Source: Oxytricha trifallax
Lineage: Eukaryota; Ciliophora; Spirotrichea; Sporadotrichida; Oxytrichidae
Assembly (NCBI GenBank): GCA_000711775.1
Contig: ARYC01017818.1
Coordinates: 29,551-93,550 of the forward strand
Direction of reading: 5' to 3'
Length of the DNA stretch: 64,000 nucleotides
Position numbers and translations under genes: made by a program
The notes under the pieces: generated by a model
The model's input: the letters and a program-made list of their open reading frames with translations, nothing else
The model's database searches: none
Told to the model about the DNA's origin: nothing
Shown: in pieces, positions 10,120 through 21,760 of the stretch
Position numbering within the stretch: the stretch's first letter is position 1
Layout: the number at the start of each line of letters is the position of its first letter

Positions 10120-13025
10120 AATAATAATCACAACCAAAGTAGTAATATAAACTAAGCCATTTCGTAAATCTAGCTTAATAGCTTAGCATCAACCCTTTTT
10201 GTTTTCCGCTAATTTCAACCTCAAGAGTATCTTCCTGCATCTTAATTTCGTCATCGAACTTCATTTTTATCAACTCTAATTCAGTTTCATCTTTTATTCT
10301 CTATGATATAACTAAATACTGAGCTTAATCAACTTCAGTTTAAGCTTTGATAAGCTCTGCTTCAGCTCTTGCTCTGACATTTGCAATACCGAGACCTGTT
10401 GACTAAACACTATTATTTTCAGCTTTGAGCTCGTGGAAGTATTTGTTAACTTTTATAGTTTTTAAATTTCTGAATGAATTTCTAATTTTTGCAACATGCC
10501 ATCTGACTCTTATTGAAGTCTTAATGCTTAATGTTAAGCAGCAGCCTCTTGAGATCTAGTTTGAATCTTAAAAGCCATATTGACTGATTTTTAGAGGGAT
10601 TTTCTTGTCTCTTCTTCTACTGGATCAATTGATTGAATATCAACTTCAGTTATCATTAAGTTATTAGCTTAGATATGGAATGGTAAGAGATTTCCTTGTT
10701 CATCCTGCTTGTCGACTGCGCTTTAAATGACTTCAGTTGAATTTTTATGGAAATTGTCGAAGGTAACAGCGCTAACAGCGCCTCTAATTCTAGATGAAAT
10801 TCTCTTGCAAGCATCACCAACGAAATCTCTAACTGAGAACAAATCTCTGCATTGTTTCTCGTTAGTCTTATCAACCTTAAATTAAAAAAATAAAAACATT
10901 ATCTTGAATGTCCATCTATAAGAAAGTCTAAGGAATAACTTAGCATGATCTGATGATTCAACTTGAATAATATCTGTCATAAAATCTGGTCAAAAAAAAG
11001 GCTAGTGTTTTAATTTGATTTTCTATCTTTGGCTGACCTCCTGATAAAGTATTAACAGTAAATTCTTCATATGGTTACAGCATAATCAGTTCTGATCCGA
11101 AAACAATTCTAGACTTTTTGTTATCAAAAAGTTAAACTGCAGAGATATGTGGAGCTTTGAAGCAAGCTGCAATTGATTTATTTTTTCTCTTTGGAACCTG
11201 AGCTTGTCTCTTTTCTATAAGCTACACTTAATTATCAGGAATGTAATCTATTGGTCCTTTTAACATCCAAGTTTAGCCAGCTTTGTATTTTTTGCCAGTT
11301 CTAGGATCTTAGTAATTTACTCTTGCTTTCAATAAAAGTGCTTCATCTTCATGTACTACCTAGATATTCTTAATGCCTTCGAAAAGTTCTTCGCCAGGCT
11401 GAATAAAGAACTTAGCCTCACCTATTTTTAACTCTTGTGCACCATATTAAGGATTACCATCTTCACCGATTGGATCTTTGATAATTCAATATTGGTTTTA
11501 AGTTAAAACAATAATTCTCTTCTCTTGGATCAAGGTTTCGGGGGGAGGAAGTTTCCTGCACTGGTTTATGATAAAAATAATTTTTTAGGGAAGTTTCCTG
11601 CACTTTTTTTAAAAAAAATTATTTTTTTATTGTATTATTCTTTTAAACAACTATCAACCAACTTCCGGACCATTTTTAAATTGTTATAATTTTAATTTAT
11701 TTATAAATAATTAGTCAATATCTATATCAGTATGAATTCTTTTCACCAATAAAGCACTATTTTGTTTAATTTAAATACCAGTTATTTAAGTCTCTTAGGC
11801 ATGTTCGGCTGTAACTGATCTATTATTTATAATTCGTAAATATTTGAGATAATTCTAACTGTTCTCAATTTCTACTTTTTGTTATCTAACCTAAAGATAC
11901 TACTTTTCCTATCTTACCTCAATATCCTCTTGATATTTAATGGGTCATAAAAATATACCTTTGATATTTATGTAAAAATATTATATTTTACATAAATATA
12001 AAAAAGTGCAGGAAACTTCCTCCCCCAATGTTTCATTTGCATCGATAATATGAACATCAGTAACTGACTTGTCAATAAGCCATTCTTCACCGGCTTTTCT
12101 TACTTTTCCATGAACATCTTTGAAATTTTTAAGAGCTCTGATGTGCAAAGCTATGAATTCATTTAGAACATAACCTTTTCTAGTATCTATGACATCAAAA
12201 TCAGCAGTGGCCATATAATATCAAGTTTCCTGTGTAGCCACTATGAGGAAAATATTTAATGAAAATTTATAACTTTCTAATTCTCCAGTTTTTCTAGCAA
12301 CCCCAAGAAAATTTACTGTATCTCTTTTTTGCTCTTAATAGTAAAGCATGATTATGTAAGACAATTATAGCTTAAATTGTCGACTTATCTTCCTCCTCAA
12401 TTTTTTTGGAATGTAAGTTCCTGGACCCTTAAAAAGATATTCATCCCCAATGAATCTCTCTAGTGTCAAGGAAAGGTCTGGTAGCTGTCAAGATCAATGC
12501 TTAATTATCCTTTAAGAAGGTGAATGGCTTGACATCAGGTAAAGCTCTTCATATGGGTAGAGTGGGAAAGGCTCAGTGTAATCGGCAGCAGTTCTTATCT
12601 CAAGCTCTTCAAATTTAACTTTGACTTCACCATATTCACTTTTAATCTAGTAATAAAAATGGTTAAAATAAAGAAGTAACGTACCAGCTTTCCATCCTCA
12701 TCTCTCACAATTGGATTCTTAATAGCATAGTAGTTATTAGGTGGAACCTTAATAAGCTCAGAAGCTGGTTTTACGATCTGCTCATTTGGTTATTTAATGA
12801 AATTAGATGGCCAGATCTCAATTCTATAAAGTAAATAAATCACAAAAATGTCATTATTAAATTTTAGAAACCATTAAATAATTATTATGAATAAAAAGAT
12901 GTCTATACATACCTGGTTGTGTTCAAATTCTAATCTAAAATGTGTATATATTAGTTGTAACCAATCTTTATGACTCCAATAAAATCATCGTCTCCGTCTT
13001 GTTTGACTTGTTGAGCTTTTCTCAT
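10120..13025 (-). CDS. MVP: Major vault protein, germline form
   Basis: MVP is the shell subunit of vault ribonucleoprotein particles. ATG at 13025 leads to YNQYIHILDQNLN, the N-terminal vault motif, then after an intron IEIWPSNFIKQP and PPNNYYAIKNPIV. Repeats typical of the family follow: PFPLYPYEEL, GDEYLFKGPGTYIPK, FIALHIRALKNFKDVHG with KAGEEWL, and FFIQPGEELFEGIKN with GQTWMLKGPIDYIP. The shoulder domain follows (DLFSVRDFVGDACKRISSR, IRGAVSAVTFDNFHKN), then VDIQSIDPVEEETRKSLQKS and a C-terminal helix (ARAEAELIKAQTEVDQAQ). A 495-bp TIR-bearing IES (11540-12034) and a 27-bp IES (10879-10905) interrupt it. Several one-base shifts and in-frame TGAs (e.g. 11486-11488) are present. Family identity is very secure. 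Confidence 0.9.
10879..10905. other. Small IES in MVP, pointer CTT (AAG on the coding strand)
   Basis: CTT occurs at 10876-10878 and 10903-10905. Removing the intervening AT-rich 24 bases plus one pointer joins SYRWTFK to VDKTNEKQCRDLF in frame, giving the MVP shoulder-domain order. Confidence 0.6.
11540..12034. mobile_element. IES in MVP carrying a perfect 22-bp terminal inverted repeat
   Basis: A 22-bp repeat (core GGAAGTTTCCTGCACT preceded by GGGGGA) lies at 11541-11562 and inverted at 12005-12026, without mismatch. A third partial copy, in the left orientation, is at 11588-11604. Outside the repeats GTTTC occurs on both sides (11535-11539, 12030-12034); using it as the pointer joins DANETL to IQEKRIIVLTQNQY in frame. 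The interior is AT-rich and shows no convincing gene. It behaves as an IES but has transposon-like ends. Confidence 0.75.
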
Positions 13026-13059
13026 GATTTATTGATTAAAGACATGCAAAAATTTATTA

Positions 13060-13705
13060 GTATAAAAATCTTTAATTGACTATAAATTTATTTGTGTGAT
13101 TGACTGATAAATCTTATTAGCTTATTATGGCTTAAATTTTACTGTGATTAATTTGTTATCTATGGGTTTGCTTTAGGATTTAAGTGAATTTATTAGCAAT
13201 AATTCTGAGATAGATTTCGACAGTTTTATCTTTGCAAATTGAAATAACTGGAAAAAAATTAATTCTAATGATTCAAAGAATTTTAAATAAGCTAAGTTTA
13301 TAAAAAGTAGCAAAATAAACAATCATGTAATATAGAGAATAACTCTTAGTCTAAGGCAGATTAGATTTATAATTAAGATACTCATTAGAATTTAAGAGAT
13401 AACCATTAGGATAAAAGTTCATTTAATTATAATTTTAATTCAAAGTGAATTATTTAAAGAATTTTACTTTTTTTTTAAAGTCCAACCTTTGGTCAGAAAT
13501 TATAAAATAGATAATAAAAGTAAGTTGAAAATTTGCACACTAAAAATTTAACTCCCAATAAACTTGAAATTCAACCGAATCTAGAATATCAACTGTACCA
13601 GTTTGAATATTTGAATCGCCTATAATTGATAGTTTTTTAATATACTTTTTGTATTATAAATCTTTTGGTCTCATTGATTATATTTCTTGATTCTTATATA
13701 TAAGA
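13060..13705. other. AT-rich stretch without a recognisable gene
   Basis: Between the MVP start and the next plus-strand ATG the DNA is AT-rich with no coding-like composition. It probably combines 5' flanks of the divergent genes and IES or germline-limited sequence. Confidence 0.4.
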
Positions 13706-15103
13706 ATGTTGAAAGACTTGGATTAAGAAACTTACTAAGAAGCTTTGGATCAAATCTCACCAATAAGTGAAAATATTTTGAGGGAAAACAGTCATCCCAT
13801 AAAGATTATAAAGAATAGTTTTGGCCTATAAAACATTTAAATTTAGCAACAACCCTACTCATAGAGTTCATAATAATAATAGCAGTAGCAAGTGCAGATG
13901 AATTTGAATCACTCAATGCTTAACGATGAGTTTTAAAGCATGTAGATCAGCAATTTCAGTACCATGATTAATGACCCCAAAACATTTAGATAGTTTAAAC
14001 TAAAAACAGGCCAAAAACAAGATTTTATACCCGCCAAGCTCACCAGATTTTTATCATTCTTAAGGTATGGCTTCACCAATTCACCAAGGTGAGCAGTTGT
14101 AATTTCCTTAGAACTAACTGTAATTTGATGCTTTTGCCTAATAAAACCATATTCTAAATTAACAAAGTTTAATTTAACAGTAAAAATAATAGATGCCTCA
14201 AATGAATCTATTCCCACCTTAGACTCAAATAAATACGAGTATAAGGTCTCCACCTTTTTCAGATATCAACTCTTATACAAGTTTCAAATCAAAATTAGCC
14301 TACCAACATTTACCCTATGTGCTCGAATTACCCTACCTATTATTACAATCCTTTTCTACTATAACCTTAACAGTAATATTGTTTCAATAAAATGATGGCA
14401 CCTTATGGCAATTTTTATGGCTAAAACTATCAAGTAAATCTCTAAAACTATGAATAAATGCAGTAGCAAATATAGGCTAAGCAACTAGGTGACATGATGG
14501 TCTAATAAATGAATTTAAATCAATAATAATTTTAGTAGATGCTTGATTCTCACTAATCCTTCATAACTTAAATGCTTGGGAACTTATCTCAATAGCAGTT
14601 AAATTAGTCTTAAAAATCTAATCATAAATCCAGTTAAAAGTACAAGCATAAAACGAAAAAAGAAGCTTAATCTTTAAACAACTCAAGCTAGAGGTATCAA
14701 AATACCAAATATTAGCTCTGGCTTGATAGAATAGAGAGAAAAGTTGATAAATTAATGAATTAACTTTAAGCACAACAATTAAATAATAATTAATCCCTGC
14801 AGCATTCACAGAGAGAAAGTAGGCATAATTTAGATAAATTTGAAAAAAAATCCACAGCTCAATCATCAACTCACAAACCTCTAGAACCAAAGAATAGCAG
14901 TTCAAACATTAACAAATAATTAAAATAAGTACTGATAAATTGACAATAAACAATCTAAATTTACTGAAGAAATCTATGTCTCAAATATAGAGACAATAAA
15001 AACAATAAAATCAATCATAATTGTAATAATAGCATCATAAAAAGTATAAAATGATGGAAATAAATACTCCACCGATGAAAGCTATGGGGGAGAAACTGAC
15101 TGA
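13706..15103 (+). CDS. Gln/Asn-rich, probably disordered protein
   Basis: ATG at 13706 begins MLKDLDQETYQEALDQ. The protein is dominated by Q, N and S runs (YSQSSQQQQQQQVQMNLN, PTNIYPMCSNYPTYYYNP, MMVQQMNLNQQQFQQML), with a late charged coiled segment (LDRIERKVDKLMNQLQ). Many Q are TAA/TAG, so it is invisible in the standard code. One-base shifts are needed near 14090 and 14280. TGA at 15101 follows DESYGGETD. No domain was recognised; low-complexity Q/N content of this kind is common in ciliates and can be prion-like. Confidence 0.55.
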
Positions 15104-15388
15104 TAAATATTTTTTTTATTAATGCCGACTTTATTAAGAATAAAAAGATAACGATATTACTATTTGATTTATTTAATAAGTAATTTTTTAAAAAAATCAT
15201 TTTACTATTTATAAAAAACACCTTACAATATTAATTTTATTCAAACAAGATGAGAATTTTCTGTTTTAAAATTTAAAAAAATAGAATACTTACATAAACG
15301 TTCCAAATTGAAGTAAAATTTAAAATTATAAAATAAATGAATGTAGAACCATATAATTATTAATTTTATTTTTACTTCTGTGCATAAT

Positions 15389-16160
15389 ATGATTTTAAAT
15401 AGTGAAATGGATTAAAGTCTAAAATAATTTCATGAAAATAGTTATATATCTGATAAAAATTTCAACGATTTAAATTCCAAAGAAACATAGAATTTTGATA
15501 CGAATTTTGCAATTCAAAGTGATTCTAAAAATTCTAAACAACTATATATTGAGAAATCCTAAATGAAAAATACAAATTCAGATACAATACATAAAAATGA
15601 TTGTAGTTATAATATGGAATCTTCAAATCTGTGCAAAAATTTATAATCCCATTAATCTAGATAATTAAATTAGGGAAAATTTAGAGGTAAAAATATGCTC
15701 GATTTAAAATTTGTACCTTTTATTTTGTTTTATAATTCTCATTATACTTAAATCTAATAGGATGATGCAAAACAAATTTAGTATTGAAATCGTCTAATTA
15801 GATAAATCGTAAGCCAGTGATAGCGAATCAATAAAGTAGAATGCTCTAAATAACTCTGGACTTAGCATAAGAACAAATGCATAAAAATATAATTATTGCT
15901 TAATTATGATGTTTTATCATATTAAATTTACTATATCATATATAATTTATTTTTAATTAATTTTTTAAACATTTATAATATTTAGAATAAGATACTGAAA
16001 ATTAATATGAAACTTTTAGAATCTAAAGTTAAAAAGATTCGTAGAAATCCAAAAATAAAGAACATACTTAAAGAAATTGATAGTATAGTGACAAGAAAAG
16101 TATTAATTAATAAACGGATTTTGACTTAGAAGGTGATGATTGTTACAAAGAATAAAGCTC
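15389..16160 (+). CDS. Hypothetical Asn/Ser/Lys-rich protein, N-terminal MDSs
   Basis: ATG at 15389 opens MILNSEMDQSLKQFHENSY. The frame stays open to an IES at 15685-15781 with an 8-bp pointer; removal continues in frame with IEIVQLDKSQASDSESIK. After AT-rich DNA (about 15895-15990) a basic block follows (KVKKIRRNPKIKNILKEID, about 16010-16110). No family recognised; further blocks at 16421-17350 may belong to the same gene. Confidence 0.45.
15685..15781. other. IES with 8-bp pointer AAATTTAG
   Basis: AAATTTAG stands at 15677-15684 and 15774-15781. Both copies fall in the same codon phase, so deletion of 97 bp fuses LNQGKF to SIEIVQL exactly. A GT...AG reading of this segment would not keep the frame, so an IES is the better explanation than an intron. 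Confidence 0.75.
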
Positions 16161-16420
16161 ATTTATATTTTTATCATTTAAAATACTTCTATTAAATTTT
16201 AATTAAAAAATTTATTCTTTTAAAATTGTATTAATTTAATACTTTTTTATATGATTTAGAAACAAAATACTTAATCAAATAAAATTAGATAGAATATAAT
16301 ATTTTTAAATAATTCAAGCAGTTAGTAAACATTGAATAAAGATGCTTGCCATTTAACATATAAAAAGAAGAGCAAATCAAAAATATAAAATAAAACCAAA
16401 TAAAATTAAAACAATCTACA

Positions 16421-17350
16421 AATGCCAAAGTCTTAGAATAAGAATAAAAGGTTGTCAAGAAGTAACAACTTTATTGAACATATGAATGATGAATCATAGT
16501 CGAAATATAAGTGTTTTAAATTCCATTTAAAATAATGTGGTGATCGGGGTTTAATTATTTTTTATTCAATTAAATGCAAAATATATCCTATAATCCTGTT
16601 TAATTTATAAAAAAAAACATATACACTCATTAGGGGTGATTTATTTTTAAAAATACTATAGACTTAGAATGAAATTGTGGAATAGCCACATAAATTTTGA
16701 AGTACATTGATGCTTATAATAATTTTCCCTGTTTCTTTCAAATAATGAGGGGAGAGAAATATTTTCTTAAGTTTTATTTCCCTATAATATTGATTTCTAA
16801 TACAATTTTTATATAATTCACTATATAATTTTATCTCATTTTTTTATTATTTTCCAAATAGGATAGAAGTGATAGTTCAATTTCAATTTATGGAAATAAG
16901 ATTTGTAACGACTAAGTGGATTTGTAAAATCACATATTTCGTTCATGTAAAATAGGTCAGGTTGATTAAAACTTTATTAAAGTTTAGATTGATATTATAG
17001 AATAACTTATATACAGATTCATAAAATTATCATTAACGTTTTTGAAGATGACGGAAATATAAATCAAGACTTCCAAAATTATAAATCCAGAAACTCCAAA
17101 AAACTTTAGAATAAGAACAGCAAGTAATCTTTTAATTTTACAATTATATTTCAATTATATTTATTGTTTTTTTTTAAATTTAAAGCATAAATTTCCCAAA
17201 ATGAGAGGCAAATCCACAAAAGAAGAGGCTCAAAAAGCCTAATTATATAATCAAGATTTAAAATCACTTAAAATGCTAATTAAGATGTGAATCCATTTTT
17301 ATTAATTGATGATGAGGAATTGGATTAATCTTACAAATAGACAAATAATT
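16421..17350 (+). CDS. MDS-like blocks of an unrecognised protein
   Basis: Three coding-like blocks: MPKSQNKNKRLSRSNNFIEH (from 16421), DRSDSSISIYGNKICNDQVD with an open frame (about 16862-17290), and NPFLLIDDEELDQSYKQ (about 17288-17340). They are separated by AT-rich DNA and shift frame between blocks, as expected for MDSs. They could be parts of the flanking plus-strand genes. No family recognised. Confidence 0.35.
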
Positions 17351-17689
17351 AAACATATTATAATTAATCTCATTAATAAATCAATTATATATAAAATTAA
17401 ATATAATTGGAAATATACTTACTTAAAATATTAAGAATGATTTAATTAAAAAATCGATTTCGATACAATAACTTATGTATTTACTAATGATAAATTAATA
17501 GCTAAAAAATAATATGCATTAATGAATTAAAAATATTTATTTTAATTCAAAATGGTATCTGAAAAAAGAGTATAAAGAAATTTATATTGATTAATATGTA
17601 AAAAGTTATATAGTTTATGAATTTTTATAAATTAATTTATTTTCTAGAATATTTTATAATTCAATAATAAATACATTAAAACGCTAATA

Positions 17690-19458
17690 TAAATAACATA
17701 AAGCCAAAAGGAAATAACTAATTATCAAATAAGCATATTCATCAAAAGAATACCTTTGAGGATTAATTTGACTATTAAACTTCCAGCTCAGTTTTGACAA
17801 AAATAGCAGCGAAAGCTCATAGCCCTTAATACCCTAAATTTCTACTAAAAATTAACCAAAGTCAATTGCTAGATAGTAAAATTTTAGGGACTATGTATAA
17901 CATTCATAACTAATTAAATCAGTTGATTTAGAGACACAAGATATTTTAATAAGTAGATAAAAATCTGATGAATTCCAGTTTTGATTTAAATCAGTCTATA
18001 CATCACACAAATTTTATGAAAAAAATCAAAGATTCCCTGCAACCCCAATAGTATGGGGAAGCTCAAGGTTCAACATCCAGACCCTTAAGAATCGATTCTA
18101 CCATAAATAATATAGATAATGGAATGAACGACGATACCTTCTTTATTATTGATCGACATAACTCTAATCATAAAATCTTCAAAAAGAGACCATCCTCTGG
18201 CTCTAGATTTTAAAGAAGTGAATCAGTTCAATCCTATTAACTGAAAATGCAACCTATTAGTGATGCATAGCTAAACAATAGTATTTCAGACATGAATAAA
18301 CTATTTTATAGCCATTATTTTTTAGAATTCCTCTAGGATCCTCCCTCATTATTACAGAAATTAGTCCTCATTAAATGATCTTAGAAATCGCAAAGAATTC
18401 ATTTAACTTCTTTCCTTCTTACCATCTCCGAGTAAATCATCTCGCAGGTTCAATTCTGATCTCGTCTAAGAATAATCTCCATCTCCAAAAAATAAAAGTT
18501 AAAGCTAACAGATTGCTATAAAACTTAACGACCTGTCTTCTCAGAAAACATCTGTAAATTCTTCGCCTCAGTAACTTTTTAATGGGAATAGTATTGTTTC
18601 TGATTAATTTCCTAAATCTCCAGAAAAAATGCCTTAAACTTATAAAACCAAAATCCATGCTGACAAACTGATTTGAGACATTGTTCCTGATATGAATATG
18701 TTTGAGTTATCCTGGGGATTGATTTCGAATTCCCATATTTATTTCTATACTAAAAATTAAATTACTAACTCAGAAAAGCCACAGATTATTATTCTAGGCA
18801 AGTATTAATAATTTAACTGGCTTGAATGAAATTTCTAGCAGAAATGATGAGAGCTCTGTAAGCTCATAAAATGATGAAGATTTTGTGGGAGCCACTCATG
18901 ATAACTAGCATATTCTAGAAAGTAGTAAACAAAATAATAAAATCTGTCAAAAAACTCTTAATCCAGAAAATTACAACTAATTGTATATATTAATTTATAG
19001 TTCAATCTAATTGTTGAAATCGATTATGGAATTATCACAGCAAAGAGACTCGGCTAAAAATGTAGGCTAGGATAATTCTCCAAATAGACAATAAAAATAG
19101 AAAGAAATAGTCAGTGCATTCGATGTTAAAAGGTTTAAGACTTAGTATTTTAAATAATATATTGCAGCCTCAAGATATTAAAATTTATAATACGCTAGTG
19201 ATTCATACAACCAAACAAACTCTCCCACCCTATTATGATAAATAATATTTCTTGTAAATTGATTTCAAGTTTAACAATCATTTAAATGTTTTTTTATGAG
19301 TAACATTAACTAGAATCACAATTGAGGCTCTTTAAAAATCCTCCTTACAATAGTGATAATCCCTAGCGAAACAACTCCTCTTAATCATAAATTAGAGAGA
19401 AAGCAAATTTGCATAAACACTCTTAGCTTTCAGATTATGAAGAAAGTAAGGTAACAGT
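17690..19458 (+). CDS. Long Asn/Ser/Gln-rich protein, cut by TBE copy A
   Basis: An uninterrupted frame runs from about 17690 to 18370 (QNTFEDQFDYQTSSSVLTKI, LRIDSTINNIDNGMNDDTFF, FKKRPSSGSRFQRSES) and continues after a one-base shift with Ser/Pro-rich sequence (LLSFLPSPSKSSRRFNSD). After a TGA near 18673 comes DIVPDMNMFELSWGLISNS, then DESSVSSQNDEDFVGAT and SQQRDSAKNVGQDNSP. A last block (NPPYNSDNPQRNNSS ... SDYEESK) ends at 19455, directly at the TBE target site. Mostly disordered; the segment around FELSWGLISNSHIYFYTKN may be folded. Function unknown. Confidence 0.5.
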
Positions 19459-19531
19459 CAAAACCCCATAATGAGGTTTATAAATGCTTTGATTTGTAGG
19501 GAATTTGTTAGGGGTTGGGGTTATTAATTAA

Positions 19532-20599
19532 ATGCGAGACAAAAATAGCAAGCTTTTGGGGTCTATTTATGATGAAGAGTATATAGATTTAGTGTTTAAA
19601 CTGCGTTATGGATGTGAAATGTATAGTGAATAAGTCAAACCAGTACTGAACTATAAGTCTATTGCACTGCTCTTAAAGCGTAGTCCATCAACTGTTCGCT
19701 CTCACTGCTTGAAAGCTGTGTAATTAAAGCAATAATAGCTGAATTCTTAGCCTAAGAGGAAGTCAAAGTTTCTATAGAAGCATATTGACTATCTTATTAA
19801 TGAAAAAACTTTGAAGTATTGGGCTCACTTCTCTCTCGACTAACGAGCTATTATGTTTCACCGCCAGTTCCCTGAGTTGAAGATCTCTGCATAATCTGTT
19901 GCAAACATTTATAAACGAAACGGTATCTCTTACAAAGGTGTAAATCGTATCAAGAGAGTAATTGATTTCACTCTGCCATTTTACAACAACAACTTAAATT
20001 ATATTTATAATTAAATGCAGAGAGCCTAATAGAATAATATTAAGTTTATTCATGCTGACGAGGCTGTGTTTACATTCAACACTTTCATCTAGAAGTCTTG
20101 GTATAAGAGGCATAGCAACATAGAAGTATATGACTAGAAAGTCAAGGTATAAACAATGGCAATTCTTGGAGGTATTAGCGAGGATGCTGGTTTAGAAACT
20201 TATGTTATTCATCCTCGCTCTATTAAGACAGAGCAGTATATTAAGTTCTTAGAGCAGCTGAGAGAGAAGTACCCTGAATAAGAGATTATACTGTTTGTTG
20301 ATAATCTTTCTGTTCATAAGACTAAAGAAACAAGGAAGAGTTATGAACAACTTAGAATAACGCCAGTGTTCAACGTACCTTACAGTCCATAGTTTAATGG
20401 AATTGAGTTCTACTGGGGTATTTTAAAAGGTCATTACAAGAAACTGCTGCTATACCACTTGATGCATGACCTACCTATCGATACAGTAGACTTTATTAAA
20501 AGCCCAGCGATGAGAGTAGATAATTAATTTGCTTAAAAGTGTGCGAAAAAAGGGAGAGTGAATGTATATAAATAAGTATGTAGTTAATTCAATGAATAA
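19532..20599 (+). CDS. TBE transposase (42-kDa type), DDE superfamily
   Basis: The transposase cuts and joins TBE ends and is implicated in developmental DNA elimination in Oxytricha. ATG at 19532 gives about 355 codons without a TGA. The N-terminus has helix-turn-helix-like segments (YKSIALLLKRSPSTVRSHC). The IS630/Tc1-mariner-type catalytic core shows the first Asp in KFIHADEAVF, the second in ILFVDNLSVHKTK, and Glu in PQFNGIEFYWG. Tryptophans are all TGG. In copies B and C the frame ends with TGA after QVLDLxE; here that codon (20597-20599) is TAA, so the frame technically runs on to TGA at 20789. It is convergent with the 22-kDa ORF. Best-preserved transposase of the three. Confidence 0.92.
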
Positions 20600-20604
20600 A
20601 TAAG

Positions 20605-21390
20605 TCACATTTAAAATTCTTTAGTTGGAGCTGGCTTCTCTTTCTTTTCTTCTACTTCTTGCTTCCCTCCTCCTAAGTTTCTTCTCTTGCTTCCAGCTCC
20701 AGCATCTATGTTCATTGACTCTGGAGGCTAAATATTTGAATAAAGTCTCTTCCTAACTTCATACTTCGTTTGCGACTTTCGATCTCTGTGAAGCTTGCTC
20801 TATTCCTTCATCAAGAAGATGCCAGCACCATATTTTTCTAAAGAGTTAGGCTACAAATCTTACTAGAAATATAAGTATGCTTCTGCAGCTCTGATAGGCA
20901 GCTCTCACTTATCTTGATTCCTTGTTTTTCCTTATCTTCTGAAGAGATGCTGTACCTTTTATTATAAGATTCTTGAATAATTTCTTTCAAGTAATCACCT
21001 TTAATTGTTGCAAGAATGCCAAAGAAATAGTTTCTTTCAGGTAGTTTATTTGACAACTGCTTCTTAGTAGGCAGGTACTGCTAAACCTCTGGGTCATTCA
21101 TAGCAATATCATATAAGTTAGTCACTGAGATTTCTGGAGAGTTTGGAATCTGCAAATTTTATATCTTAAGTTTTTACTGCTTTCTTCTCTTCGCAGAGTA
21201 TCGTTCTTAAAAATGAAATTTTAGTACCTTCCATTGTTGGCAGGAACAAACCAACTACATAATAAAGATTAGCTGCTATGAGTACATTACCTTGGTGCAC
21301 CAAGTAGCGATGCAAATCCTCCTTGCTTCTAAATCTTTGAATAAATTCTTGTGCTTGCACTCTTTTCATTTCATCATTCATTGACTCCAT
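20605..21390 (-). CDS. TBE 22-kDa-type ORF, copy A
   Basis: Function is unknown, but the ORF is conserved among TBEs. ATG at 21390: MESMNDEMKRVQAQEF, then LFLPTMEGTKISFL, PEISVTNLYDIAMNDPEV, LSNKLPERNYFFGILATIKG, IFLMKEQSKLHRDRKSQ and a basic/acidic tail ending EKPAPTKEF. Two one-base shifts (near 21165 and 20845) break the frame. Stop at 20605-20607, a few bases from the transposase end, so the two genes converge. About 230-260 residues, mostly helical and charged in the C-terminal half. Confidence 0.8.
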
Positions 21391-21479
21391 CTTGTTTACA
21401 GATCTAAGAAATAATATTCAAATTTAAGTTTATTGATTTCAATTATGTACCTCTGTAAAACTTACTATTATATATGAGC

Positions 21480-21760
21480 ATCCTATAGGAGGTCAACCTC
21501 TAAGTAGGATATGGAGAAGGTTTTGAGAACTGGTTTCAAACTTGAGAGATTGATATCAATTTCTACTGTTATAGTTCCATATTTTTAAATTTAAATTGGT
21601 ACGTACTTAATTAGGAGCAGCTCCTAAAATGCTAGTATAATTAATTAAAGCTAGTACTTAATTAGGAGCACCATAAATTTAATCATAAAATCACAAAATA
21701 CCTCCTAAAGCAGTACGTACTTAATTAGGTGCACCTCCTAAATCGGTACGTACTATAATC
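21480..21760. repeat. Short palindromic repeat cluster between the divergent TBE genes
   Basis: Units such as GTACTTAATTAGG followed by AGC(A/T)GCTCC or TGCACCTCC and CTAAA recur at about 21599, 21653 and 21713. The cluster lies between the 22-kDa start and the zinc-finger/kinase start, i.e. in a bidirectional promoter position. Related but sequence-diverged clusters sit at the same place in the mini-TBE (about 23880-24060), copy B (about 33230-33420) and copy C (about 62160-62340). Confidence 0.55.

Noticed and set aside
13933..14905. Two minus-strand standard-code ORFs (106 and 95 codons)
   Set aside because: They are antisense shadows of the Q/N-rich plus-strand gene; Q codons TAA/TAG reverse to TTA/CTA, producing Leu-rich false ORFs.
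15685..15781. Spliceosomal intron GTAAAA...TAG
   Set aside because: Splicing there breaks the frame, whereas removal between the AAATTTAG repeats keeps it; an IES is the better model.
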